This document shows, in pieces, positions 1-5,862 of a stretch of DNA of 6,719 nt. How positions within the stretch are numbered: the stretch's first letter is position 1; the number at the start of each line of letters is the position of its first letter. The DNA comes from Planctomycetota bacterium (lineage in GTDB: Bacteria > Planctomycetota > Phycisphaerae > WQYP01): NCBI GenBank assembly GCA_021818565.1, contig JAKATV010000525.1, forward strand, positions 1 to 6,719, given 5' to 3'. The notes below the pieces were generated by a model that saw only the letters and a list, made by a program, of their open reading frames with translations, was not told where the DNA came from and searched no databases. The position numbers were made by a program, and so were the translations under genes.

Positions 1-107
1 AGCCCACATGGCCGGGACAGGTGCGTTATCGCCGTACACGGAAAGATTCCACCTGCGGCCACGCCGCAACAGGTTATCTTACGCCGCAATTCTTCGTGGA
101 AATATAT

Positions 108-136
108 TTGCTTTTTTCCGGGTGAAGGTATACGTT
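108..136 (+). promoter_or_regulatory. Weak candidate promoter for the forward prepilin-like gene
   Basis: TTGCTT at 108-113 resembles a -35 box. TATACG at 129-134 (15-bp spacer) or TACGTT at 131-136 (17-bp spacer) could serve as the -10. Neither is close to consensus and planctomycete promoters are poorly defined, so this marks only the most promoter-like stretch ahead of the gene at 227. Confidence 0.2.
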
Positions 137-189
137 ATTTGCTGTGAGGGTCGCGGCGGGCTTGGCAGGTCGGAAGGCCGTGACCAGCT

Positions 190-210
190 ACCGGCGGGAC
201 AACTGCCGGT
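190..210 (+). promoter_or_regulatory. Hairpin directly upstream of the ribosome binding site
   Basis: The arms ACCGGC (190-195) and GCCGGT (205-210) form a perfect 6-bp inverted repeat around a 9-base loop. A G-U pair could extend it inward. The structure ends immediately before the Shine-Dalgarno GGGAGG (211-216), which lies 10 bases from the ATG at 227. An RNA fold here could affect ribosome access or mRNA stability. The same bases also form an imperfect direct repeat (CCGGCGGGA at 191-199, CCGGTGGGA at 206-214), so chance or repeat origin is possible. Confidence 0.4.
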
Positions 211-226
211 GGGAGGTAACTCAGTT

Positions 227-1267
227 ATGAGCGCTCCGCATCTCCAAAACGGCAGGCTTGGAATGACGCTTATCGAATTGCTGGTGGTGATATCCATCAT
301 CGCTTTGCTCATCGGTCTGCTACTGCCGACTTTGGCCGCAGCCCGGGAAATGTCCAATCGTACAGCCTGTTCGGCGAACATTCATGGCATTACACAGTCC
401 ATGATCGCGTATGCCGCCGATAGCAACGACCAGTTTCCCTCCACGCCGGGAGAATTCGGCGGGATGTATATCAATTCTCCATTACCTCCCGGTCATTATG
501 TGGTCGGCCAGTCGGTCCAGGAGGTCATCCGCGACTGGTTTAATCTCAACGATGGTTCCAGTATCTATCAACCCAGCACGGGGTCGGCGATAAGTTGCCT
601 GTGGCTGATGGTCCTGATGCAGTACGAGAAACCCGTCGGATTTATCTGCCCCTCTGATCCTTATGCACTCGGCCCTTCGCAGCTCTATGGCAGCATGCCC
701 GGCACAGGTTTGTATGCTTTCGGCAATTTTGGAAATCTAAGCGGAAGCGGAACGCCGGGCAATATGGGGCGTGGTGAAAGTTATTCCATTGCCTATCCAT
801 GGGTGGCCGCTCCGCCCGATCCGAACAATGTGATTCCGATGCCGGCGGGTAGTTGGTGGAGCACCCGCTCCGGTCCGCAGTCGCCAATAATCAGCGATAT
901 GGCTCCGGACGATATCGGTTCACCTGCACTGGGGCGGGCGTACCGAAACACCACGCTGCTGCCCGGCAATACCTACGGGGACTATGTCTTTAATTCCGGT
1001 AATCATAATGGCGATGGGGAGAACGTAGGCTTTGCCGATGGGCACGTGGTATGGCAAACCACTCCCTATTGCGGTATGAACCATGACAATATCTTTACTT
1101 ATTATGCTGTGCCCTATTCGGGCTCCGGGGTTTCACCCGCAGCACCGCAAACCGGGCTGGTCAGTGGAGATTCATGGATCGGATTTACCAATCCGACTTT
1201 AACCAACAACACCCCCTACGATACCTGCATGACGCCGATTCGTGATGTGGCCACGGGCTACTGGTAA
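227..1267 (+). CDS. Prepilin-like secreted protein, H-X-DG type
   Basis: A 346-residue protein with a type IV prepilin/type II pseudopilin N-terminus. A short leader ends at Gly12. The mature protein would start M-T-L-I-E with the conserved Glu at +5 (Glu17), followed by a hydrophobic helix (about 14-36). By family knowledge a prepilin peptidase cuts after Gly12 and methylates the new N-terminus, leaving the helix as membrane anchor or assembly stem. The C-terminal part carries features of the planctomycete/verrucomicrobial prepilin-associated family: an F-I-C-P-S-D segment (139-144) and His260 followed after ten residues by Asp271-Gly272, close to the H-X9-DG motif. The body is rich in Gly, Pro, Ser and Asn. 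I chose ATG 227 because GGAGG lies 10 bases upstream and it gives a leader of normal length. The frame stays open back to an ATG at 8, but that would add 73 basic residues ahead of the pilin motif. The precise role is unknown: these families are multi-copy and may form surface or secretion pseudopili. The next gene converges on it. Confidence 0.88.
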   Translation: MSAPHLQNGRLGMTLIELLVVISIIALLIGLLLPTLAAAREMSNRTACSANIHGITQSMIAYAADSNDQFPSTPGEFGGMYINSPLPPGHYVVGQSVQEVIRDWFNLNDGSSIYQPSTGSAISCLWLMVLMQYEKPVGFICPSDPYALGPSQLYGSMPGTGLYAFGNFGNLSGSGTPGNMGRGESYSIAYPWVAAPPDPNNVIPMPAGSWWSTRSGPQSPIISDMAPDDIGSPALGRAYRNTTLLPGNTYGDYVFNSGNHNGDGENVGFADGHVVWQTTPYCGMNHDNIFTYYAVPYSGSGVSPAAPQTGLVSGDSWIGFTNPTLTNNTPYDTCMTPIRDVATGYW

Positions 1268-1328
1268 CTTTCCCCCGACGGGCGAAGGTAAATCAAGCCA
1301 TCAAATCTCAGGGCAAATTTGCCCGCGA

Positions 1329-1352
1329 CGGAATCCCGGCCGGCCGATTCCG
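1329..1352 (+). terminator. Possible terminator hairpin of the forward prepilin-like gene
   Basis: CGGAATC (1329-1335) pairs with GATTCCG (1346-1352) around a GC-rich CCGGCCGGCC segment that can itself pair partly. It lies about 60 bases past the stop codon and is followed by GGAAATTTTCC, which gives only a short U run. A shorter perfect palindrome, GGGCAAATTTGCCC, lies just upstream at 1311-1324. Position and stem suit a terminator, but the weak U tract keeps confidence low. Confidence 0.4.
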
Positions 1353-1450
1353 GGAAATTTTCCACGTTCTTCCATAAAGACAATGCCTGCGGCTCCCGGC
1401 GATACCCATACCTAACAGCACACATTATTCGCCCACGGCGTACCGATGAA

Positions 1451-1468
1451 ATTCCGCCGCGGCGGAAT
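1451..1468. repeat. Perfect 18-bp palindrome
   Basis: ATTCCGCCG followed directly by CGGCGGAAT forms an exact palindrome in the middle of the convergent gap. As RNA it could fold as a 7-bp stem with a CGCG loop. As DNA it could be a dimeric protein's binding site. No U run follows on either strand that would make it a good terminator. Confidence 0.6.
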
Positions 1469-1506
1469 CAGAACTGATGTATCATTTGAATAACTATATA
1501 CATAAG

Positions 1507-1545
1507 GTAAGCTCTTGATCAGGCAAAAGCCGCGCTCGAGCTTAC
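1507..1545. repeat. Inverted repeat with 8-bp arms
   Basis: GTAAGCTC (1507-1514) is matched by GAGCTTAC (1538-1545). The 23-base interior contains a smaller GGC-AAAA-GCC hairpin (1522-1531). No strong U tract follows. It may be part of the 3' region of the convergent transcripts, a processed RNA structure or a protein site; the sequence alone does not decide. Confidence 0.5.
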
Positions 1546-1595
1546 GGGATAAAAACGGATGCTGGTGCGGGACACGCTGGTAAAGGAACCCCGGC

Positions 1596-1634
1596 AACAA
1601 AAAAATCGTGACGATTCCAGGAATCGCCACGATT
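1596..1634 (-). terminator. Strong intrinsic terminator of the PEP-CTERM gene
   Basis: AATCGTG (1604-1610) pairs with CACGATT (1628-1634). Inside, CGATTCC (1612-1618) pairs with GGAATCG (1620-1626), with a single A/C mismatch between the two helices and a very tight loop. On the reverse strand the hairpin is followed by seven U residues (complement of A1599-A1605). It lies about 45 bases past the PEP-CTERM stop codon, the classical layout of a Rho-independent terminator. Confidence 0.85.
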
Positions 1635-1678
1635 GGTCGCGTGGGAAGTTTCGCGACTTGTGCTGTCACGCTTACAAA

Positions 1679-2575
1679 TCAGGCTTGCTTGCTGATACGT
1701 CTGGAGCGTTTGGTCATCAGAAGTGCCGCGGCACCAATTGCCACCAGCCCCAGCATGGCTGGTTCCGGCACCGGTGTGCTGGCGATGGACATACTGCTCC
1801 ATTGCACGTCGCTGCCGTTGCCGCCGTTGTTATCAATATATTGCACCTGCGTTGGTCCGCCGGTGGCCATATTAATACTGCCGGTGAAGGTGGTCGGGCT
1901 GCCGCCGCCGATATTACCCGCTGCGGTCAGGCTGTAGTTTCCGGTGGAATTCAACAAGCTGAATGCAAAGGTATCGTCGGCGTGATAATTATAAAGAATA
2001 TTGCCCGAATCCGGTTCAAAATAAGCTCCGGAATTGGTGCCGTCAGAAGCCCAATATTCACCGCCGCCAAAACAAATCATGGAAAATAAAACTTTTCCGG
2101 ATGAATCCAGCAGGGCAAAACCCATATTGGAGTCCGCCGTGCTGGGGTTGGTATTGGCATCAGCCGTGCTGGTATTGCCGTTGTCGAGGCTTAAATCTGT
2201 GGTAAACGTTTGCCCCGCGGCAAGCGCGGAATTAAATGAGCGTGTTGCGGTGGTGATATCGGTATTCAATCCGGTGTCACCGCCGGAGCCGGGATAAACA
2301 TAGATATCAAATGCCGGGGTCGAAGGGGAAGTGATTCCGGCATTGGTGCCGATAAATGCACCGCCACCGCCGCCTGCACCGGAGGGGCCGGTATAGGTGA
2401 AATTAATAGTCCACGCACCAAATCCGGTACCGCCGCTGGTCCCGCTGCTCCACCCGCCGCTGTAATTTCCCGCGTTATCCTGCGCATACACGGTTGCCTG
2501 AGCGGATTGTGTCGCAAACCCCGCCGCCGCAGCGACTAATAAAACTCCCGATAGCATTAATTTGTGATTTAACAT
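1679..2575 (-). CDS. PEP-CTERM sorting-domain surface protein
   Basis: A 298-residue secreted protein. An N-terminal signal peptide (about 1-27) has a hydrophobic Leu/Val/Ala core and a likely cut after Ala-Gln-Ala. The body is rich in Gly, Ser, Asn and Thr, begins with a G-W-S-S-G-T-S-G-G-T-G-F-G-A-W segment (40-55) and has a poly-Gly run (68-72). It ends with a typical PEP-CTERM signal: V-P-E-P at 269-272, a hydrophobic helix (about 274-287) and a basic tail (K-R-S-R-R, 289-293). In the known system an exosortase recognises this tail, cuts it and passes the protein to the cell surface or extracellular matrix. No exosortase is in the window, so it would be encoded elsewhere. I chose ATG 2575 because GGAG ends 6 bases upstream; a TTG four codons earlier is in frame but overlaps that site. 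The gene follows the GH5 gene by 155 bp on the same strand and ends before a strong terminator. The body has no recognised catalytic or binding motif; a structural or matrix role is a guess. Confidence 0.88.
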   Translation of the reverse strand: MLNHKLMLSGVLLVAAAAGFATQSAQATVYAQDNAGNYSGGWSSGTSGGTGFGAWTINFTYTGPSGAGGGGGAFIGTNAGITSPSTPAFDIYVYPGSGGDTGLNTDITTATRSFNSALAAGQTFTTDLSLDNGNTSTADANTNPSTADSNMGFALLDSSGKVLFSMICFGGGEYWASDGTNSGAYFEPDSGNILYNYHADDTFAFSLLNSTGNYSLTAAGNIGGGSPTTFTGSINMATGGPTQVQYIDNNGGNGSDVQWSSMSIASTPVPEPAMLGLVAIGAAALLMTKRSRRISKQA

Positions 2576-2604
2576 AAAGCACTCCAATTAACATGATTCT
2601 CAAA

Positions 2605-2652
2605 CAAAACAAAAGAACGATCTTTCAGTGCAGCGTCGACGCTACGTTCTTT
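2605..2652 (-). terminator. Terminator-like hairpin between GH5 and PEP-CTERM genes
   Basis: AAAGAACG (2612-2619) and CGTTCTTT (2645-2652) are exact inverted arms, and AGCGTCGACGCT (2632-2643) is a perfect palindrome inside them. Twelve unpaired bases on one side make the fold asymmetric. On the reverse strand the structure runs into a U-rich tract (TTTTGTTTTG, complement of about 2605-2614). It begins about 80 bases after the GH5 stop, so it may end that transcript. The segment 2612-2625 is also a near-palindrome (AAAGAACGATCTTT) that could be a regulator site for the PEP-CTERM gene. Confidence 0.5.
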
Positions 2653-2730
2653 GTAATTTCATATTCTCGCTCCTTTCTTCGCCGATAAATTCATGCACCC
2701 GCAAATACACCCAATTTCAATTACCACTGC

Positions 2731-4713
2731 TTATTTTTCCGCCGGCCCCATGGCCGCGGCGGTGATTGAAGTTGAACTTGCACGGCTCAAGTGGTCCGCT
2801 ATTTTAACGGTCTTGCGGCCCGATCTTTTGAAGGCAATGTCGCTGAATCGCGCACAGGTGTACGCCCAAGACTTGTGGCTTAGCACCGCAAAACCCACCT
2901 GCTGCATGAAGGATGCTGGCAGAACCAGCGAACCGGCCTTCTTCCATTTACCAGAGCCTGTGTGATAGAAACCCGCGACACTGTTACCAGTTCGCACCAG
3001 TTTTAACCGCACGGGAAAGCCGGAAATGGGAATCAATTTTTGAGTCGTGTCGGCACCGTTGGCGGCCCGGCAGGTCCAAGCCAGCATCTTCCCGGGAATG
3101 GCGTTGATCATCGCAAACGCTGAATTTGGCTGCTCGGATGCTCGCAGCATCAGCCCGGCTTTGGCCCATTGACTGCTGGGCAAAAGTTGCGTCAAAGTCG
3201 CCGTCAGAGCAAATTCACCCGATGCGCGATGGTACAAGTAGTGAAATGAGTCGCGATGGTTAAAAATATCCGCACCGCTGCCATACACCGCCAAGCAGGC
3301 CTTGGAAAGCTTTTGACCGCCCGGTTTGGCTCCGCCAATATCAGCCTGATGCCACGATTTCAATGCAATTCCATGGGGAATGTGCGTTGGCAGTACCGGC
3401 GGCGGCGCGATATACGGCAGGTCAAGCCTGGGCGGTCGCGGACTGGTCAAGGCATCTAACAACGGCCTGTTGATCGCCAATGGAATTGTCCCCATCGACT
3501 TGAAATAAGCCGCTATTTCCGCTTCACTGCTGTGCCGCACGGAAATGCGCGGCACGTTATTGCGATTGGACACCATATACCATGAATTATCCGTTGCGCC
3601 GCCTTGCGGCTTGATGAGTTTATAACTCCACATGGTGGCAGCCCAGCCATCAGACGCAAACGTGTCATAATCTTTTCGCATCATCGCGGGGCCGCCGCTC
3701 TGATTGAGCACCACATTAAATTCCCCGACATAAAATGGCACGTTGGCTGCTTTGAGAAAACTTTCCATGGATGGCACACGCCGCTGAATAAACCAGGCCA
3801 TGGTTCCCAATCCGGGCTGATCCCCGAATAATCCCGGATAAAAGTGTGAGGTGTAGGCCACTTGCTTCCAACCATGGGAAGCCGGACTGCCCCAGAAACG
3901 CACGGAACCCGAAAGCAGATTAGGCATAAACATAATGTGGCGATGGTCCACAGCACGCACCGCACGATAGATCCGCGGCATCAGCGCCAGGAGTTTGGGG
4001 GCCATGTTCTGATGGAAATTTCCATACGGTTCATTGAGCAGGTCATAGCCCGCAACCGTGGGGTTCCCGTGAAAATGGGCCGCAATGGCACGCCACAAGT
4101 TAATCGTGCGTTGCTGATCAACTTTACTGGACCAGAGTTTATCGCGTTTAATCCGGCCGGTGGGGCCGTCGATGCTTTGCCGCCCGGGGGCCGCGTGCAT
4201 ATCCAAAATCGCATAGATATGATTTTTCGCCGCCAAGTTCACGGCCCGATCGAGCCAGTGGAAGGCATGCCGCCGCATGGCGTAGGGCGGCCTGGTGTGT
4301 TCCAGAAGCTGATAATTAAAGGGGACTCGCACCACGTTGAAATCAAATTTACGTATGAGCTTGAAATCCCGGTTACGGATGAAATTAGCGCGGAATATCT
4401 GCATGAGATGATGTTCCGCCGCGGCTCCGAACCGCTTTTTGAAAATCTGTTCCACCGAATATTGATCGGGATATTTCCAAGCCTGCATCCAGGGTTCAAA
4501 GAGCAGCCAGCAACCCAGATTGCATCCGCGCAGAATAATCGGCTTGCCTCCAGCGACAAAGTGGGTGCCGGAAGCACTCACGAGGGGTAGCGGCCGCTGG
4601 GCAATGACCTGGTCTGCCGCCCGTACCGGTAAACCAAGACCCAAGGTGGCTAATGACAACGCACTGCAGGCCATGGCGTGGATGGTTAGAGTTTTTAAAA
4701 CCGGCTGTCGCAT
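2731..4713 (-). CDS. Secreted GH5-family glycoside hydrolase with C-terminal beta-sandwich domain
   Basis: A 660-residue exported enzyme. Residues 1-32 look like a signal peptide, cut near V-R-A. Residues about 45-390 match the glycoside hydrolase family 5 (BglC/endoglucanase-like) barrel: L-R-G-C-N-L-G at 61-67, the D-M-H strand at 171-173, the acid/base Glu228 in L-L-N-E-P, the S-H-F-Y segment with His290 and Tyr292, the likely nucleophile Glu331 in Y-V-G-E-F, and the M-W-S-Y strand with Trp362. Both catalytic Glu are present, so it should be active as a retaining beta-glycosidase. Exo-beta-1,3-glucanase and related beta-glucanase activities are plausible, but the substrate cannot be read from sequence. 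A Pro-rich linker (about 425-445) leads to a C-terminal domain (about 450-628) with W-A-K-A-G-L-M-L-R and V-R-L-K-L-V-R-T-G-N-S, which I recognise as a DUF1349/concanavalin-like sandwich often attached to glycosidases and probably involved in sugar binding. ATG 4713 is chosen because GGAGGA lies 10 bases upstream. It follows the prepilin-like gene by 86 bp. Confidence 0.9.
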   Translation of the reverse strand: MRQPVLKTLTIHAMACSALSLATLGLGLPVRAADQVIAQRPLPLVSASGTHFVAGGKPIILRGCNLGCWLLFEPWMQAWKYPDQYSVEQIFKKRFGAAAEHHLMQIFRANFIRNRDFKLIRKFDFNVVRVPFNYQLLEHTRPPYAMRRHAFHWLDRAVNLAAKNHIYAILDMHAAPGRQSIDGPTGRIKRDKLWSSKVDQQRTINLWRAIAAHFHGNPTVAGYDLLNEPYGNFHQNMAPKLLALMPRIYRAVRAVDHRHIMFMPNLLSGSVRFWGSPASHGWKQVAYTSHFYPGLFGDQPGLGTMAWFIQRRVPSMESFLKAANVPFYVGEFNVVLNQSGGPAMMRKDYDTFASDGWAATMWSYKLIKPQGGATDNSWYMVSNRNNVPRISVRHSSEAEIAAYFKSMGTIPLAINRPLLDALTSPRPPRLDLPYIAPPPVLPTHIPHGIALKSWHQADIGGAKPGGQKLSKACLAVYGSGADIFNHRDSFHYLYHRASGEFALTATLTQLLPSSQWAKAGLMLRASEQPNSAFAMINAIPGKMLAWTCRAANGADTTQKLIPISGFPVRLKLVRTGNSVAGFYHTGSGKWKKAGSLVLPASFMQQVGFAVLSHKSWAYTCARFSDIAFKRSGRKTVKIADHLSRASSTSITAAAMGPAEK

Positions 4714-4723
4714 GAAAAATTAG

Positions 4724-4749
4724 TCCTCCAGCGGAAAAGCATTCCCGCT
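4724..4749 (-). promoter_or_regulatory. Hairpin abutting the GH5 ribosome binding site
   Basis: On the reverse strand AGCGGGAA and TTTCCGCT form an 8-bp stem with one G-U pair and a four-base loop (4749-4730). The next bases are the Shine-Dalgarno GGAGGA (4729-4724). The stem base touches the ribosome binding site, so folding could stabilise the mRNA 5' end or tune translation. There is no U tract, so it is not a terminator. Confidence 0.45.
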
Positions 4750-4799
4750 CGGTCGTTTTTAGAAATCTCGCTACGCTCAGTAATTACACGATGTCGGCA

Positions 4800-5636
4800 T
4801 TACGGCTCGCCGATTTGCCACCATGGAACAGACCATCCATCGGTGCAGAATTTGGTGTATCCGAAGGAAGTTGTTGTATTCGCCTGCCCGTTGGCCAGAA
4901 GGTAAAAATTACTTTGCAGGGTGGAATACTTGACCAGGTCAACGTGTCCATCGACATAATTTACATTGATCCATGGATCGGGCTGACTGGGATGGTGCGG
5001 GAATTCATTGGGTGCCCAGTTGCTGTATACCTCGCCGAACCAGAGTACCGCCTGCGATGCGTCACTGACTTCTGTGCTCCGCGTGCCGGCGGCGATCCAA
5101 TCATTGTAAAAATAATCCACTGCTCCACTGGAGAGCCGCCACGCTTGATTGCCTCCCTGCTTGGCTTGTACCGCAGGGTCAATAAATACCGGATACGTGC
5201 CATTCCAGTTATCTCCAGTAGAAGTGTTGTAATAATTCGGATTTGACGTAGAGAGCTGCGGGCGGTCCGTCAGATATGGAATCATGACATTCTGAACGTA
5301 TGGCGTAAGCCAGGGGGCTGAATCAGGGTTTCCAGTAGCGTAACCCCCGGTCAGGTACTGAAAACCCGGGTTGGGTGCGTAATAAAGATCCCACCAGTTG
5401 TTAACCATCAAGGGCAGGACACCCCGGTTTGATCCGGTGTATTCCAACGAAGCCTGCCCCAGGGACCTTAAATTTGCCTCACAGGCAACGTCATACGCAG
5501 CGGCCTTGGCCTTGGCTAACGCCGGCAACAGCAACGCGATCAGTAATGCGATGATGGATATAACCACCAGCAGCTCTATGAGCGTGAACCCTGAATTCGG
5601 CCCTCGCCCAACCTTGGAATTTGTGCGACGTTTCAT
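4800..5636 (-). CDS. Second prepilin-like secreted protein
   Basis: A 278-residue protein with a textbook prepilin start. A basic leader of 16 residues ends in Gly16, then F-T-L-I-E with Glu21 at +5, and a hydrophobic helix to about residue 40 (L-L-P-A-L). The A-K-A-K...C-E-A-N-L-R-S-L-G-Q segment (41-61) is typical of planctomycete and verrucomicrobial pseudopilin-like proteins. Further on are many Trp, Tyr, Asn and Pro residues and a V-D-G-H-V motif at 228-232, the DG half of the H-X-DG signature. The nearest histidines (214-215) are 13-14 residues before the Asp, so the H-X9-DG spacing is not standard, and no C-P-S-D segment is seen. By family knowledge it would be processed by a prepilin peptidase and anchored at the inner membrane or in a pseudopilus; its function is unknown. 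ATG 5636 has AGGAGG 7 bases upstream. An in-frame TTG two codons earlier sits only one base from that site and is unlikely. The gene leads the reverse-strand row, diverges from the XylR-like regulator and lies 86 bp before the GH5 gene. Confidence 0.88.
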   Translation of the reverse strand: MKRRTNSKVGRGPNSGFTLIELLVVISIIALLIALLLPALAKAKAAAYDVACEANLRSLGQASLEYTGSNRGVLPLMVNNWWDLYYAPNPGFQYLTGGYATGNPDSAPWLTPYVQNVMIPYLTDRPQLSTSNPNYYNTSTGDNWNGTYPVFIDPAVQAKQGGNQAWRLSSGAVDYFYNDWIAAGTRSTEVSDASQAVLWFGEVYSNWAPNEFPHHPSQPDPWINVNYVDGHVDLVKYSTLQSNFYLLANGQANTTTSFGYTKFCTDGWSVPWWQIGEP

Positions 5637-5649
5637 GGTCAAACCTCCT

Positions 5650-5713
5650 AAAAAAACTTCCGAGACAAGACAGACATGGCCTTACGGGCCATTCTCGTTA
5701 AGATCATCACGAG
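5650..5713 (-). promoter_or_regulatory. Possible transcription attenuator in the prepilin-gene leader
   Basis: On the reverse strand ATGGCC/GGCCAT (5692-5687 with 5681-5676, loop of five) forms a firm hairpin. CGAGA (5697-5693) can pair with TCTCG (5665-5661) to extend it across a 10-base bulge. Four bases later come seven U residues (5656-5650), directly before AGGAGG. The CGAG arm can instead pair with an upstream CTCGT (5713-5709 with 5698-5694). One arm shared by two exclusive stems, with a U tract, is the geometry of an attenuator or riboswitch-like leader. The five-base stems are short, so this is tentative. Confidence 0.35.
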
Positions 5714-5816
5714 CCTCTGCAAACCATCTGAAACTGAGTCTACTACCGTCGGCATCCATTCCGCTAGGTGTAAATGCGCAAAAAATTTAAGATAATGCGA
5801 CACACGCCGGAACTCG

Positions 5817-5835
5817 TATAATGGGCCGGTATAAA
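5817..5835 (+). promoter_or_regulatory. Candidate -10 elements for the XylR-like gene
   Basis: A perfect TATAAT at 5817-5822 and a second TATAAA at 5830-5835 lie 28-46 bases ahead of the ATG at 5863. No clear TTGACA-like box is seen 16-18 bp upstream of either, so a regulator-assisted or non-consensus promoter is possible. Confidence 0.4.
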
Positions 5836-5862
5836 GGCCTCTGGAAGCTTGGAGAACGTGTC

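Larger units (their letters stand above)
1..226. other. Upstream leader without a convincing gene
   Basis: This stretch precedes the first gene. All three forward frames are open from the window edge: one closes at a TGA at 123-125, one at a TGA at 145-147, and one runs on into the prepilin-like gene. None of the short translations resembles a protein I recognise, so the tail of an upstream gene is possible but unsupported. It holds a GC-rich inverted repeat, TGCGGC-CAC-GCCGCA (54-68), and a 9-base direct repeat ACGCCGCAA at 61-69 and 81-89, one repeat every 20 bp. A T-rich segment (103-117) and a hairpin next to the ribosome binding site (190-210) follow, listed separately. Confidence 0.5.
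1268..1678. other. 411-bp convergent intergenic region rich in inverted repeats
   Basis: No plausible gene lies here. The short open frames have no convincing ribosome binding site or recognisable product. The region separates two convergent genes and contains inverted repeats at 1311-1324, 1329-1352, 1451-1468, 1507-1545 and 1604-1634. At least one (1604-1634) is a good intrinsic terminator for the reverse-strand gene. Three of the five share the half-site GATTCC/GGAATC. Confidence 0.7.
5637..5862. other. Divergent intergenic region with leader structures
   Basis: These 226 bp separate the reverse prepilin-like gene from the forward XylR-like regulator, so both promoters and probably the regulator's binding site lie here. 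The left half (5650-5713) holds nested inverted repeats and a U tract belonging to the prepilin leader. The right half (about 5777-5835) is AT-richer and contains TATAAT and TATAAA. I could not identify a convincing operator by eye. Confidence 0.6.

Noticed and set aside
8..226. In-frame N-terminal extension of the forward prepilin-like gene starting at ATG 8
   Set aside because: It would place 73 basic, low-similarity residues before a prepilin leader that is normally under about 30 residues, and ATG 227 has a good ribosome binding site.
1481..1510. Promoter for a small RNA in the convergent gap (TTGAAT at 1486-1491, TATATACATAA following)
   Set aside because: The spacing between the boxes is far too short for a standard promoter on the forward strand, and no matching pair is clear on the reverse strand.
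1559..2089. 176-codon forward open frame over the PEP-CTERM 3' half
   Set aside because: It overlaps the terminator and the antisense of a well-supported gene; the translation is His/Cys-rich and unlike a real protein.
3862..4590. 242-codon forward open frame inside the GH5 gene
   Set aside because: It lies antisense to a clear enzyme with intact catalytic motifs, and its translation resembles no known protein; it is a shadow of the GH5 coding strand.
4714..4799. Separate promoter for the GH5 gene (TTACTG and TAAAAA on the reverse strand)
   Set aside because: The match to consensus is weak; the gene may be read from the upstream prepilin promoter or from an unrecognised one, so no feature was called.
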